Counted from the stretch's first letter, positions 1 through 10,879 are shown. The stretch is DNA of 50,715 nt from a bacterium (GCA_016719645.1 JADJYS010000018.1:1-50715), one strand, 5' to 3'. Translations and numbers: made by a program. Notes: generated by a model from the letters alone, not told the origin.

Positions 1-1029
1 GCCACGTTCGCCTGGACGCAGGGTCGCAGCCGGCGTTGGTGGTCCATCATCCCCAGCGGGGTGTGCGGCCCGGTGTAGGTGTCGATGATGGCGGAGCCGC
101 CGTTGTTCCCCGGGACGAAGTCCTCGGCCACGACGACCTCGGCGGTGAGGCGGTAGTATTTCCCGGGCGACAGCGCGAGTCCGGTGAAGTCGACGACGGT
201 CTCGTCGTTCATGGCCAGGCCCGTGACGTTCACGGTCTCCTGGGAGTGCGGCAGGTCGTTCTCGGTGACCGTGAGGACGACCGCGAAGTCCTCGGTGCTG
301 CGGCCCATGTTCACGACGGCCACCTGGGGCGCCGGCGTTTCCGCGGCGTCGAACTGCTGCAGGTCGGGCGTGACGGCGGTGAGCGCCAGGTCGTGCAGCG
401 GCGGCTCGTAGATCCGCAGGTCGTCGACGTACCAGTTGTCGGCGTCGCTGCCCACGTACCGCAGGGCGACGTAGACGACGGCTGGCCCGCGAAGGCCGCC
501 AGGTTGACCATGGCCGGCGTGGCGCCGAAGGCGTTCTCGTTGATGGCGTGGTTCAACGGAGTCCAGTGCCAGCACCTGGCGAACTGGGCGGGATCGGTCT
601 GGCTGGTCGTGCTGACCATCACGTAGTGGTGCTCGCCGTAGTCGCCCCAGTAGGGCGAAGCCTCGTAGAATTCCAGCTTCGGGTTGGTCAGCGCCGAGAA
701 GTCCAGCGCGGGCGTGACCAGCCACTCGTTCTGCGTGATGCTGGCCGGGCCGTAGCGCTGGTAGGCGCACGCCACGCCGGTGTTGTGCGACGCGGTGCTG
801 CGCGCCCAGGTGTAGGACGTGCTCAGGTGCAGGCGGGCCCAGCCGTGGGCGGGAAGGTCGTGGCCTCGAAGCCCTCGACCAGGATGTTGTCGTCCCGGGT
901 CGCCGCGGCCGGCGGCGCCGTCCTGCCCAGGCTCAGTTCCGGATTGTCCAGGTAGTCCTTGGCGGCCAGCGGCGCCGCCAGCAGCAGCGCACAGATCGCG
1001 AGCAGCAGTCGTCTAACAACGGGTTGCAT
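1..1029 (-). CDS. Exported choice-of-anchor J (cleaved-adhesin type) protein, 3' end off window, two frameshifts
   Basis: The protein starts at the ATG at 1029 with a signal peptide (MQPVVRRLLLAICALLLAA, cleaved near AKDY). A jelly-roll, cleaved-adhesin-like domain follows: GFEATTFPPTGW near the start, then TPALDFSALTNPKLEF, then DNWYVDDLRIYEPP near its end. This order is typical of choice-of-anchor J proteins of FCB bacteria. After that comes an Ig-like stretch (VNMGRSTEDFAVVLTVTEND), and the gene leaves the window at base 1. Two one-base losses break the frame: near 843 (a G lost from GGG on the coding strand) and near 480-485. Sense continues in the next frame each time, so I treat this as one gene. 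The likely role is a surface or extracellular adhesin or hydrolase accessory; no catalytic residues are visible. The domain family is fairly sure; the function is not. Confidence 0.7.
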
Positions 1030-1119
1030 CAGGGGACCCCCTCGGGATATGGATGCGGAAGGGCGCTTCAGGAGATGGGCGAGCATCTCGAGGTTGGCGC
1101 AAACACCCTACGATGATGG

Positions 1120-1149
1120 AGTATATCCAAATCGACACCTATTTGACAA
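1120..1149 (-). promoter_or_regulatory. Sigma-70-like promoter for the choice-of-anchor J gene
   Basis: On the minus strand TTGTCA (1149-1144) is followed after 18 bases by TATACT (1125-1120), about 90 bases upstream of the ATG at 1029. On the plus strand a TTGACA at 1143-1148 overlaps this -35 and points at the methyltransferase, but its -10 is poor. Confidence 0.4.
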
Positions 1150-1177
1150 GACGGCAGATCGCTGGCAGCGTGGTCCT

Positions 1178-1989
1178 ATGATGAAGCAAGCAAACGATTT
1201 CGGTGGTGGTTTCTACGATGATCCGGTCGTCTACGACATCCTGGCCGCCCCCGGCACGGAGGGTGAACTCGATGTCCTGGAATCGGTTGTCGGAGAATGG
1301 GCCGCGCCCGTTTCCGGCCCGCGCCTGTGGCTGGAACCGGCCTGCGGTACCGGGCGCTGCCTGCGGGGATGGGCGGCCCGCGGGCAACGGGCCGTCGGTT
1401 TCGACGTGAGCGGGACGATGGTGGCCGACGCCCGCCGCCGGCTGCGGCGGCGCGGCCTGACCGACCGCGCCGAGGCGCGTGTGGCCGACATGGCCGGACT
1501 GCGGCGGCCTGCTGCCGCCGGGAACGGTCGATGCCGCGTACCTGCCCGACAATTCCTTCCGCCACCTGCCGGACGACGCCGCGGCGCTGGCTCATCTGGA
1601 CGGGATGGCGAAGCTGCTGCGGCCCGGCGGCGTCTACGTCGTGGGGATCAGCCTGACGCGGCCCGGAAGGGGAGGAGCCGGACGAGGACGTGTGGACGGC
1701 GTCGCGCGGCGGGATCCGCGTGACCCAGGTCGTGAACTACCTGCCGCCGGAAACGGGCGCCCGCGGTCCGCGTCGCGAGCGGGTGATCAGCCATCTGGTG
1801 GTGCAGCGCCCAGGTCGTGAAGAACACCGGGACCACGTCTACGACCTGCGCACCTACACGCCCTCCCAGTGGGAGGAACTGCTGGCGGGCAGCGGCCTGC
1901 ACAAGCTGGCCAGCCTCGATCGCCTGGGAATGCCGCGCGCCGGACGCGACCTCCTCTACCAGCTGGAGGTGCTCGCCCGGCGCGCCTGA
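1178..1989 (+). CDS. Class I SAM-dependent methyltransferase, two frameshifts
   Basis: The Rossmann-fold methyltransferase signature is clear: LWLEPACGTGRCLRGW is motif I (ExxxGxG type) and AVGFDVSGTMV carries the acidic residue that binds the SAM ribose. Later come VDAAYLPDNSFRHL and MAKLLRPGGVYVVGISLT, the usual post-motif III strand. The frame shifts by +1 near 1508 and again near 1662 (CCC or GG run), so one extra base is present at each place. The repaired protein is about 269 residues and ends LLYQLEVLARRA. The start is one of two adjacent ATGs (1178 or 1181) with no strong ribosome-binding site. The substrate cannot be read from sequence. The gene stands alone, divergent from the adhesin-like gene. 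Confidence 0.7.
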
Positions 1990-2015
1990 TCGAGGCCGCG
2001 TCCGAAGTTCGCAGT

Positions 2016-2633
2016 TCAGCGGGCGCCGTAGAGCGCCTTCACTTCGCCCCAGGCCGAATCCTGCGACGCGACCGGATCGCACGGCAGGGCCGGGAACACG
2101 CCCGTCACCTGGCCGAAACTGCTGTACGTGCCGAACTTCTGGCTCAGGAAACTGTTCGGCGTGACGATCTGCGCGGGCGGCTTGTCGGAGTAGAAGACGA
2201 GCCGGCCCCAGCCGGTGGGACCCGGTCCCCGGACCGAGCCGGGATGGGGCTCGAACTTCAGCAGGGGTTCGGTGATGTTCAGCGAGGGATCCCCGTTGGG
2301 CTCGTACCAGGCCATGCACAGGATCTCGCGCGTGAAGTCCGAACTGATGACCATGCCGGCGATGTCGTCCCACAGCACGCCGCCGTTGATCTCGGTCTCG
2401 GAGCAGTCGGTGCCCGCTCCCAGGGACAGGTTGAGGTGGCTGAGGCCGCGGTTCGGTTCGTTCTGCCAGGTCACGGCCAGGGTGTAGCACCACTCGCCGA
2501 TCTCGCGTTGGCCCACGTATTCCGCGGTGATCACGCCGGTCAGGTTGCTGGCGAGAGCCGAGCCTGCCGGCAGCAGGATCAGGATCGCCACGGCCGCGAA
2601 CTGCAGTTGTCGTAGCGTTCTGCAATTGTTCAT
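2016..2633 (-). CDS. Small exported protein with C-terminal WG-x-VK-x-LY tail
   Basis: The ATG at 2633 is preceded by a GAGGG ribosome-binding site. Residues 1-28 form a signal peptide (QLQFAAVAILILLPAGSALA). The 205-residue product has no domain I recognise. It reads like a beta-rich extracellular protein, with YTLAVTWQNEPNRGLSHLNL and a repeated theme of paired Trp and Gly. Its last residues are DSAWGEVKALYGAR. The unrelated secreted protein at 30331-30999 ends QTAWGNVKSMYR, so the two share a C-terminal tail. This is what would be expected of a sorting or anchoring signal, though that role is inferred. It is transcribed away from exonuclease III and has no partner gene next to it. Confidence 0.75.
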   Translation of the reverse strand: MNNCRTLRQLQFAAVAILILLPAGSALASNLTGVITAEYVGQREIGEWCYTLAVTWQNEPNRGLSHLNLSLGAGTDCSETEINGGVLWDDIAGMVISSDFTREILCMAWYEPNGDPSLNITEPLLKFEPHPGSVRGPGPTGWGRLVFYSDKPPAQIVTPNSFLSQKFGTYSSFGQVTGVFPALPCDPVASQDSAWGEVKALYGAR

Positions 2634-2783
2634 ATCGCCCTCGCTCGGTTTGCGAAGGAACCGCGGGATCCGGGAAGAACCCCCGGCGCCTTTCGCTCCC
2701 TCTCGATCCCCACGGGAAGGCCATCGGGACCATTCCCGAGCATCCCACTGGAAGATCCGTGCCCGGCACAAGCGGGGAGGCCC

Positions 2784-3556
2784 ATGCGCATCGTCTCCTG
2801 GAACGTCAACGGCGTGCGCGCGGCCCTGGGCAAGGGCCTGCGCGAATCGATCGCCCATGCGGCGCCCGACGTGCTCTGCCTGCAGGAGACGCGGGCGATG
2901 CCTGAGCAGGTGGCCGTGGGGCTGGAGGGTTACCTGGAGTTCTGGAACCCGGCGCAGAAACCCGGCTACTCGGGCGTGGCGGTGTTGACGCGCAGCGATC
3001 CCCTGGACGTGCGGCGCGGCGGCGTGCTGCCCGGCCTCGACGACGAGGGGCGCACCCTCGCGCTGGAGTTCCCCGACTTCTTCGTGGTCTCGGTCTACAC
3101 CCCCAACGCGCAGCGCGGCCTGCTGCGCCTGGAGGACCGCATGCGCTGGGACGCGGCCTTCCTGGCCTACCTGCAGCGTCTCGAGCGCGAGAAGCCGGTC
3201 GTGGTCTGCGGCGACTTCAACGTCGCCCACCGCGAGATCGACCTGGCCAACCCGCGCCAGAACGTGAACAACGCGGGCTTCACGCCCCAGGAGCGCGCCG
3301 GCTTCGACGCCCTGATCACCGCCGGCTTCGTGGACACGTTCCGCGAGTTCGAACCCGGCGGGGGACACTACACCTGGTGGACCTGGCGCGTGGACGCCCG
3401 CGCCCGCAACATCGGGTGGCGCATCGACTACGCCCTGATCTCCGCCTCGCTGCGCCGCGGCTGCGGCCCGCGTCCATCCTCGACGACATCCACGGCTCCG
3501 ACCATTGCCCGGTCGGCATCGTCTCGATTGAGCCCCGGATCCCGGCGTCAATCTGA
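2784..3556 (+). CDS. xthA: Exodeoxyribonuclease III (AP endonuclease family), one frameshift
   Basis: An endonuclease/exonuclease/phosphatase-fold DNA repair enzyme that cleaves 5' of abasic sites and removes 3' blocking groups. The N-terminus MRIVSWNVNGVRAAL and the metal-binding Glu in DVLCLQETRA are diagnostic. VVVCGDFNVAHREIDL gives the GDxN catalytic pair, and the last motif, DIHGSDHCPVGI, carries the catalytic Asp-His. That last motif appears only after restoring one C near 3455 (CGCCGCGG should read CGCCCGCGG); otherwise the frame runs to 3566 with nonsense sequence. The repaired length, about 257 residues, is normal for the family. GGGGAGG lies four bases before the ATG. The enzyme is cytoplasmic. 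Confidence 0.9.
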
Positions 3557-3600
3557 GAATCAATGATCATCCGGATAAATGTCGGATCGTGCGGGAACTG

Positions 3601-3629
3601 TTGCTCTGGAGATCGCATATAGGTAAACT
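3601..3629 (+). promoter_or_regulatory. Sigma-70-like promoter for the Cys-rich protein
   Basis: TTGCTC (3601-3606), a 17-base spacer and TAAACT (3624-3629) lie about 90 bases upstream of the ATG at 3719. The -10 follows the TAnnnT shape seen at other promoters in the window. Confidence 0.4.
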
Positions 3630-3718
3630 ATGCATTCCTTCCTCGCGGCCGGGAGCCCGTTTCGGTTCCGGGCGGCGCGAGGGATGACCCGATGAGGCAC
3701 CGAGGAAAGGACCCCGAC

Positions 3719-4194
3719 ATGAAGAAAATGACCACGCTCCTGGTCATCGCCCTGGCCGTCGTCGCGCTCGTGGCGATCGGCGCGCAGGCCGGCGGACCGG
3801 GTTGTGCGCAGAAGGCCGCCGCGGGCGAGAAGGCCGCGTGCGCGACGAAGGCCGGCGAGGGCTGCAAGGCCAGCTGCGCCGGCGACAAGGCTGTGCGGCG
3901 CACGCGACCGCCGACGGCGAGAAGTCGGCTTGCGGCGGCGCCCAGGCCGCCTGCAGCGCCGAGATGAAGGCCGCCTGCGCCGCCGGCGGCAAGGGCTGCA
4001 CCCCCGAGATGAAGGCCGCCTGCGCCGCGGACAAGTCCGCCCGCGAGACCGCCATGGCAGCCATGCACCCCTGCTGCGCCAAGGCCGTCGCCGACGGCAA
4101 GGGCTGCTGCGGCAAGGACGCCGCCGCACTGAAGGCCGCTCTCGACCAGAAGACCGCCGAGGCCAAGGCCGCGGCCGCGAAGACTTCCAGCTAG
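3719..4194 (+). CDS. Exported Cys/Ala/Lys-rich repeat protein, one frameshift
   Basis: ATG at 3719 follows GAGGAAAGG. A signal peptide (MKKMTTLLVIALAVVALVAI) is cleaved near AQA-GGPGC. The mature part is a low-complexity Cys-rich sequence with loosely repeated units such as CSAEMKAACAAGGKGC and CTPEMKAACAADKS, then CC pairs (HPCCAKA, GKGCCGKD) and a Lys/Ala helix at the end. One G is missing near 3890 (GACAAGGC should read GACAAGGGC). After repair the Cys spacing runs through without interruption. The repaired length is about 158 residues. Regular Cys without catalytic motifs suggests metal binding or a disulfide-rich envelope protein, which is inference. A strong hairpin follows at 4220. Confidence 0.7.
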
Positions 4195-4219
4195 CCGGTC
4201 CGAGACCGCGAGTCGGCGC

Positions 4220-4251
4220 CGACCCCGGTTTCCTCGCGGAAGCCGGGGTCG
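4220..4251 (+). terminator. Strong hairpin after the Cys-rich gene
   Basis: CGACCCCGG (4220-4228) pairs with CCGGGGTCG (4243-4251). Inside it a T-G wobble and TTCC/GGAA extend the stem to about 14 pairs around a TCGC loop. It starts 26 bases after the stop. There is no T-tract, so it may be a weak terminator or a 3'-end stabiliser. Confidence 0.5.
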
Positions 4252-4254
4252 CCT

Positions 4255-4287
4255 GTTGATGGCAGGTCGCGCGTTGACGGCAGGTCG
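4255..4287 (+). repeat. Imperfect 15-base tandem repeat upstream of bcp
   Basis: GTTGATGGCAGGTCG (4255-4269) is repeated as GTTGACGGCAGGTCG (4273-4287), an 18-base period, between the hairpin and the bcp start. It could be a regulator site for the peroxiredoxin gene; nothing else supports a function. Confidence 0.4.
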
Positions 4288-4337
4288 TTTAACTTGACCG
4301 CCGCGCGCGCACCAACCCCCTTCCGGGAGGATGTTCC

Positions 4338-4798
4338 ATGCCGAAGATCGGAACCAAGGCCCCGTCGTTCACGCTGCTGAACCAGAGGGGCGAGAAGGTC
4401 AAGCTGTCCGACCACCTGGGCAGCAAGGTGGTCCTGTTCGCCTTCCCAAGGCCAACACCTCGGGCTGCACCGCGCAGGCCTGTGGCTTCTCGGAGGCGCT
4501 GCCGCGCTTCGCGAAGCGCGGGGCCGTGATCCTCGGGATCAGCCCCGACGCGCCGGCGGCGCTGGCCCGCTGGAAGGAGCAGAAGGGCCTCGCCTTCGAC
4601 CTGCTGTCCGATCCCGAGCACAAGGTGCTGGAGAAGTGGGGCGCCTGGGGCGAGAAGAGCATGTACGGCAAGAAGTACCAGGGCGTGATCCGCTCGCACT
4701 GGATCGTGGGCGAGGACGGGCGCATCCTCGACGAGCGGCTCAAGGTGAGCCCGGCCGACAGCGTCGCGCTGGCCGAGAAATTCCTGTCCGAGAGCTGA
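4338..4798 (+). CDS. bcp: Bcp/PrxQ-type peroxiredoxin, one frameshift
   Basis: A thiol peroxidase that reduces hydrogen peroxide and organic hydroperoxides in the cytoplasm. The active-site block KANTSGCTAQACGF holds the peroxidatic Cys (about residue 44) and the resolving Cys five residues later, the atypical 2-Cys arrangement of the PrxQ/Bcp group. Downstream LGISPDAP, FDLLSDPEHKVLEKWGAWG and RSHWIVGEDGRILD are family motifs. One C is missing in the CCC at 4445-4447; without it the frame ends early. The repaired length, 153 residues, is normal. The gene sits behind a tandem repeat and could form a small redox or metal-stress pair with the Cys-rich gene. That link rests only on proximity. 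Confidence 0.9.
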
Positions 4799-4866
4799 GC
4801 GCCGGGCCATCGCCGCGTGCATCCGGACCGCCGGTGGTGTAGGCTCCCCACCCAGGGGAGGGACGC

Positions 4867-6423
4867 ATGGCCTTGCGCGCGAAAACGATTCCGGGCCTGG
4901 CGCTGCTGCTGGCCGCCGTCATGGTCGTCGAGGGATGCGCGCCGCGGATCCCGAGCTTTTCCCGGCACGCGACGACGTCGGCTTCCGAGGTCCGGCCCGA
5001 CGCCGACGACGCCTGGCTGAAGGCCCACTACCGCGACGGGCGCGTCATCGTCTTCGAGTCGTGGCAGATCCGGCAGCGGACCGTCGAGGGGGACGGCGTG
5101 CTGCTGGGCGCCGACCGCGACACGCTGGCCGTGGGCCCCCTCACCGCGCCCCTGGATTCCCTCGTGCTGTTCGAGACGGACCGCCTCGAGCCGGGGCGCT
5201 CCGGGGCCGCGCTGACGGTGATGACCGTCGTCATCGGCGTCGTCGGCTTCCTCTGCGCCCTGAACCCGAAGGCCTGCTTCGGTTCCTGCCCCACCTTCTA
5301 CGCCGGCGGCGACGGCGACGACCATCTGGTCGCCGAGGGATTCTCCGCCAGCGTGACCCCCACGCTGGAGGCGACCGACCTCGACGCCCTGTGGCACGTG
5401 CGCCCGCAGGACGGCGCCGTGGTCCTGCGGATGAAGAACGAGGCGCTCGAGACCCACGCCGTCCGGCACGCCGACCTGCTGGCGGTGCCGCGCGGTCCCG
5501 GCGAGCGCGTCCTGGCCGACGGCGCCGGCGGGTTCCGCGCCGTCGGCGCCCTGACGGCGCCGGACGCCGGCCTCGCCGCCGAGGGGGACATCGCCGAGCT
5601 GCTGCGCGCGCCCGACGCGCGCGAACGGACCAGCCTCGCCGACAGCTTCGATCTCGCGACCCGCGAGGTGATCGACCTGCGGTTCGCGGCGCCGCCGGCG
5701 GGGGACCTCGGCCTGGTGGTCCGCTCGCGGCAGAGCCTGATGAGCACCTACCTGTTCTACCACTCCCTGTCCCTGCTCGGCGCCGAGGCGGGCTCCTGCC
5801 TGGCGGTGCTGGAGCGCGGCGGGCTGGGAGGCGCGCGCAGCCTGCTGAATCCCAGCGTGGAGCTGGGTCTCATCGAAGTCCAGCTCCCCGACGGCGCCGG
5901 CGGCTGGCGCACCGTGGGCGAGGTCGGCGAGCCGGGCCCGCTGGCGCTCAACGTCCACCTGCTGCCCCTGCCGCCGGGCTGCGACGCCTCGCGCGTGCGC
6001 CTGCGGCTGACCAAGGGGCACTGGCGGCTGGACTGGGTCGCGCTGGCGTCGCTGGGCGAGGCGCGCGAGGCGGTCCGCCTGCCGCCGTCGGCCGCGCTGC
6101 GCGACGGGTTCGACGATCCCGAGACGGTGGACATCCTGCGGGATCCCGCCCGCGTCCTGGCGGCGCTGCCCGGCGACGAGGTCAGCCTCGTCTACGAACT
6201 GCCGCCGGGCGACGGCGACTGGGAGCTGTTCCTCGAGGCCCGCGGCTGGTACCTGGAGTGGATGCGCCAGGAGTGGCTCGGCGCCCCGGACCTCGCGGCG
6301 GCGAGCCGGCTGCTCTCGGATCCCGCCGGTTCGCTGCGCCGGCTGGCGCCGGCCTACAAGTCGGTGGAGCCGGGCATGGAGGAGATCTTCTGGGGGAGCC
6401 GGTATGTCCGCGCGACGCGCTAG
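4867..6423 (+). CDS. Large lipoprotein with CFGSCPTFY motif
   Basis: GGGAGGGACGC precedes the ATG. The lipobox VVEGC near residue 24 marks a lipid-anchored envelope protein of 518 residues. An N-terminal beta region (GVLLGADRDTLAVGPLTAPL) is followed by a hydrophobic helix (LTVMTVVIGVVGFLCAL), then a Cys motif, NPKACFGSCPTFY, and LVAEGFSASVTPTLEATDLD. The rest is beta-rich with no catalytic signature. I recall the CFGSCPTFY block from uncharacterised lipoproteins of Bacteroidota-like bacteria, but no function is known to me. The 3' end overlaps the next gene by 20 bases, so the two are probably co-translated. The gene has typical high-GC codon use and is intact. Confidence 0.75.
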   Translation: MALRAKTIPGLALLLAAVMVVEGCAPRIPSFSRHATTSASEVRPDADDAWLKAHYRDGRVIVFESWQIRQRTVEGDGVLLGADRDTLAVGPLTAPLDSLVLFETDRLEPGRSGAALTVMTVVIGVVGFLCALNPKACFGSCPTFYAGGDGDDHLVAEGFSASVTPTLEATDLDALWHVRPQDGAVVLRMKNEALETHAVRHADLLAVPRGPGERVLADGAGGFRAVGALTAPDAGLAAEGDIAELLRAPDARERTSLADSFDLATREVIDLRFAAPPAGDLGLVVRSRQSLMSTYLFYHSLSLLGAEAGSCLAVLERGGLGGARSLLNPSVELGLIEVQLPDGAGGWRTVGEVGEPGPLALNVHLLPLPPGCDASRVRLRLTKGHWRLDWVALASLGEAREAVRLPPSAALRDGFDDPETVDILRDPARVLAALPGDEVSLVYELPPGDGDWELFLEARGWYLEWMRQEWLGAPDLAAASRLLSDPAGSLRRLAPAYKSVEPGMEEIFWGSRYVRATR

Positions 6424-6985
6424 CCTCGCGGCGGCGGCCGCGGCGCTCGTCCTGGGCGGGTGCGCGGGGGCGCCGGGACCGCGCGAGTACCTGCCGTCCG
6501 CGAAGGAAGCCGTGCGCACGGCGCGGGGCGGTTGGGTGGAGGTCGTCCGCCGCGAACCCGACCCGACCTTCGGGGACCGGCGCATCGCCGCAGGGGAACT
6601 GCTGGCGGCCTGCGCCGACACGCTGCACGTGCTCACCGAAGCGGGCGCGCTGACGGTCGTGCGCGGCCCGCTCGACCGGGTGACGCTCGTCGGCGAATAC
6701 AACCGGGCCGGCGAGAGGTCCGCCGTCAGCGCCGTCCTGAGCATGTTCTGCCTCTCCAACGGCTGGTTCGCACTCGGCACCTTGCCCGTCAACTGGATCG
6801 TCGGCGCCGCCGACTCCCACGCGCAGGCGCGGGTCGGCGTGCTCGAGATCCGCGAAGGCCCCTGGGACGCCTGCCGGTCGCGCGCCCGCTTCCCGCAGGG
6901 GCTGCCGCCGGGCCTGGACCCGAACCGGCTGACCCTGCGGCGGTACCGGGCGCCCGTCCGGGCGGCGCCCCCGGGCCCGCGCTGA
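6404..6985 (+). CDS. Small lipoprotein paired with the upstream lipoprotein
   Basis: GGGGGAG lies upstream of the ATG at 6404, inside the end of the previous gene. The lipobox is LVLGGC at about residue 19. The body has an organisation like the neighbour's N-terminal third: a beta segment (ELLAACADTLHVLTEAGALT), then a hydrophobic stretch (VLSMFCLSNGWFALGTLPVN) placed where the neighbour has its helix. The two may be diverged relatives that work together at the membrane; this is inference from layout, not an alignment. The product is 193 residues and ends with a Pro/Arg-rich tail. No enzyme motif is visible. Confidence 0.7.
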   Translation: MSARRASLAAAAAALVLGGCAGAPGPREYLPSAKEAVRTARGGWVEVVRREPDPTFGDRRIAAGELLAACADTLHVLTEAGALTVVRGPLDRVTLVGEYNRAGERSAVSAVLSMFCLSNGWFALGTLPVNWIVGAADSHAQARVGVLEIREGPWDACRSRARFPQGLPPGLDPNRLTLRRYRAPVRAAPPGPR

Positions 6986-7003
6986 GCGCTCCGGGCCCGG
7001 TAC

Positions 7004-7032
7004 TGGACAGTCCCGCGTTCCGCCCCTAGTGT
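7004..7032 (+). promoter_or_regulatory. Sigma-70-like promoter for glnS
   Basis: TGGACA (7004-7009), 17 bases, TAGTGT (7027-7032), 64 bases before the glnS start. The -10 again fits the TAnnnT shape. Confidence 0.4.
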
Positions 7033-7095
7033 TGGTGCCGACTGCGGCCGTCCGGCCGCGACCGTCCCCCCGTGTGCCGACCGGAGCGAGGTCCC

Positions 7096-8772
<1,677 letters not shown>

Positions 8773-8794
8773 CCGTCACCCGCCGGGAGGCTCG

Positions 8795-10879
8795 ATGAAG
8801 TCCCTGCTCGTCTGTTGCTGCGCGGCCCTGCTGTGCGGCGCCGCGGCCACGTCGGCGCACGCCGCCGACACGTTCACGATCGAGGCCTTCCTGCAGGTGC
8901 CGACGCTGACCGCGCCCGCCGTCTCGCCCGACGGGACGCGCGTGGCGTACCTGAAGCGCTGGCGGGACCTGGAAGAGGACAAGAACCGCCGCGAGATCTG
9001 GGTGGCCGAGGTCCGGGGCGGGGAGCCCCGCCGCGTGACCTACGACGAGCACGTCGTGGGCGGCGTCGCCTGGCGCCCCGACGGCGCCCTGAGCTACCTG
9101 GCCAAGCGCGGCGAGCACACCCAGGTCTGGGTCAACCCGCTCGACGGCACCGAGCCCCGCGCGGTCACCGACCTGCCCGACGGCCTGAGCGCCTACTGGT
9201 GGTCGCCCGACGGGACGCGCCTGGCGGTGCTGGCGGCGCCGGCCGAGGCCGAGGCGGACACCGCGGCCGCGGACGACGACCGCGCCGACTGGACGGTCAT
9301 GGACCGCCTCGAGCACCCCGAGGACTACGAGCAGCTGTGGGTCGTGGCCGTGGCGGGCGACGGGCCCGCGCCGGACGAGCCCGTGCAGCTCACGCGCTCG
9401 CCGCTGCACCCCTCGCACGCGGCGTGGTCGCCCGACGGCGCGACGCTGGCGCTGACCTACAACCAGCGCTTCTCGACCCTGGTCGACGAGGAGCAGCGCG
9501 TGGGCCTGATCCCGGCGGACGGCGGCGAGATCGCGCTGGTCAGCGACCCCGACCGCCACGCCTCGCTGGCCGCGTTCTCGCCCGACGGCAAGCGCCTGGC
9601 CTACTTCATGGACCGCGCCGACGCGCTGCGCTCCTACCTCAACCTCAAGAGCCTGTTCGTGCGCGACCTCGCCACGGGCGCCGAGCGCGACCTCGCGCCG
9701 TCGGCGCAGTCCTGCCTGTCGGGTTCCGGCTCCACGCCCGAGGATCCCCCGTTCTGGTCGCGCGACGGCCGCTGGATCACCCTGCGGGTGGGGGAGGGCC
9801 GGGACATCAACCTGTGGCGCGCCGACGCGCGGCAGGGCGGCCTGCAGCAGCTGACCTCGTTCGCCGGCAACGTCACCGAGCTGGACCTGGCCGCCGACGT
9901 CGTCGCCTTCGTCGAGAGCGAGCAGCACCGGCCCGGCTCGGTGCGCGCCGGCGCGGCCGCCAAACCGGAGTCCGCGCGCCTGCTCGCGAGCGTCGACGAC
10001 GCGGTCGCCGCGCACGGCCTGGCCGCGCCGCTGCGCCTGGACCTGCCCGGCCACGACGGCGCCGTGGTGGAGGGCTTCCTGTTCCTGCCGCCCGGCAAGA
10101 CCGTCGCCGACGGCCCGTTCCCCTTCGTCATGGAGATGCACGGCGGCCCGTTCGCGCGCTACGGCAACGCCTGGACCACGCGCTACCCCTGGCAGGTGCT
10201 GAGCCGGCGCGGCTACGCGGTGTTCATCGCCAACCCGCGCGGCAGCACGTCCTACGGCGAAGCCTTCCAGCGCGGCGTCTACCGCAACTTCGGCACCGAC
10301 GACCACCTGGACCTGATGGCGGCCTGCGACGAGCTGGTCGCGCGCGGCATCGCCGACCCGGCGCGCCTGGGCTTCACGGGCTACTCCTACGGCGGCCTGA
10401 CGACCAACAACGTGATCTCGCGCACCGACCGCTTCCGGGCGGCCGTCTCGATCGCCGGCATCTTCAACTACGTCTCGGCGATGGGGCAGAACAACCCGCA
10501 GCTGTTCATCGACGGCTACGACCGGCCCTGGGACGGCGACCTGCAGCGGATGTGGGAGCACAGCCCCGCCTCGCGGGCCGGCGCCATCGTCACCCCGACG
10601 CTGGTGATGCACGGGCAGGACGACGAACCGGTCGACCCGCGCCAGTCCGTCGAGCTGTTCACCTACCTGCAGCTCAACGGCGTGCCCAGCCGGCTGGTGC
10701 TCTACCCGGGCGAAGGGCACGGCATCAACAAGCCGAGCCACATGCTCGACTACCAGACGCGGGAGCTGGGCTGGTTCGACCACTACCTGCTCGGGGACGC
10801 CGGGGCGCCGGGAGCGGAGCCGCCCACCCCGTCGCGGATTGAGGCCGGCATGATTTTTCTCAGGTTAAATGACGGGTGA
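8795..10879 (+). CDS. Exported S9 family peptidase (prolyl oligopeptidase/acylaminoacyl-peptidase type)
   Basis: A signal peptide (MKSLLVCCCAALLCGAAATS, cut after AHA) is followed by a beta-propeller rich in WSPDG repeats and a C-terminal alpha/beta hydrolase. The catalytic triad can be assigned: Ser531 in GYSYGG, Asp610 in HGQDDEPVDP and His642 in GEGHGI. PFPFVMEMHGGPFARYGNAW is the usual oxyanion region. The substrate is probably short peptides, possibly N-acylated or dipeptide-releasing, in the periplasm or outside. The gene is 694 residues, intact, 22 bases behind glnS with its own GGGAGG. It may share the glnS transcript, which would be a chance arrangement rather than a functional link. 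Confidence 0.92.
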   Translation: MKSLLVCCCAALLCGAAATSAHAADTFTIEAFLQVPTLTAPAVSPDGTRVAYLKRWRDLEEDKNRREIWVAEVRGGEPRRVTYDEHVVGGVAWRPDGALSYLAKRGEHTQVWVNPLDGTEPRAVTDLPDGLSAYWWSPDGTRLAVLAAPAEAEADTAAADDDRADWTVMDRLEHPEDYEQLWVVAVAGDGPAPDEPVQLTRSPLHPSHAAWSPDGATLALTYNQRFSTLVDEEQRVGLIPADGGEIALVSDPDRHASLAAFSPDGKRLAYFMDRADALRSYLNLKSLFVRDLATGAERDLAPSAQSCLSGSGSTPEDPPFWSRDGRWITLRVGEGRDINLWRADARQGGLQQLTSFAGNVTELDLAADVVAFVESEQHRPGSVRAGAAAKPESARLLASVDDAVAAHGLAAPLRLDLPGHDGAVVEGFLFLPPGKTVADGPFPFVMEMHGGPFARYGNAWTTRYPWQVLSRRGYAVFIANPRGSTSYGEAFQRGVYRNFGTDDHLDLMAACDELVARGIADPARLGFTGYSYGGLTTNNVISRTDRFRAAVSIAGIFNYVSAMGQNNPQLFIDGYDRPWDGDLQRMWEHSPASRAGAIVTPTLVMHGQDDEPVDPRQSVELFTYLQLNGVPSRLVLYPGEGHGINKPSHMLDYQTRELGWFDHYLLGDAGAPGAEPPTPSRIEAGMIFLRLNDG

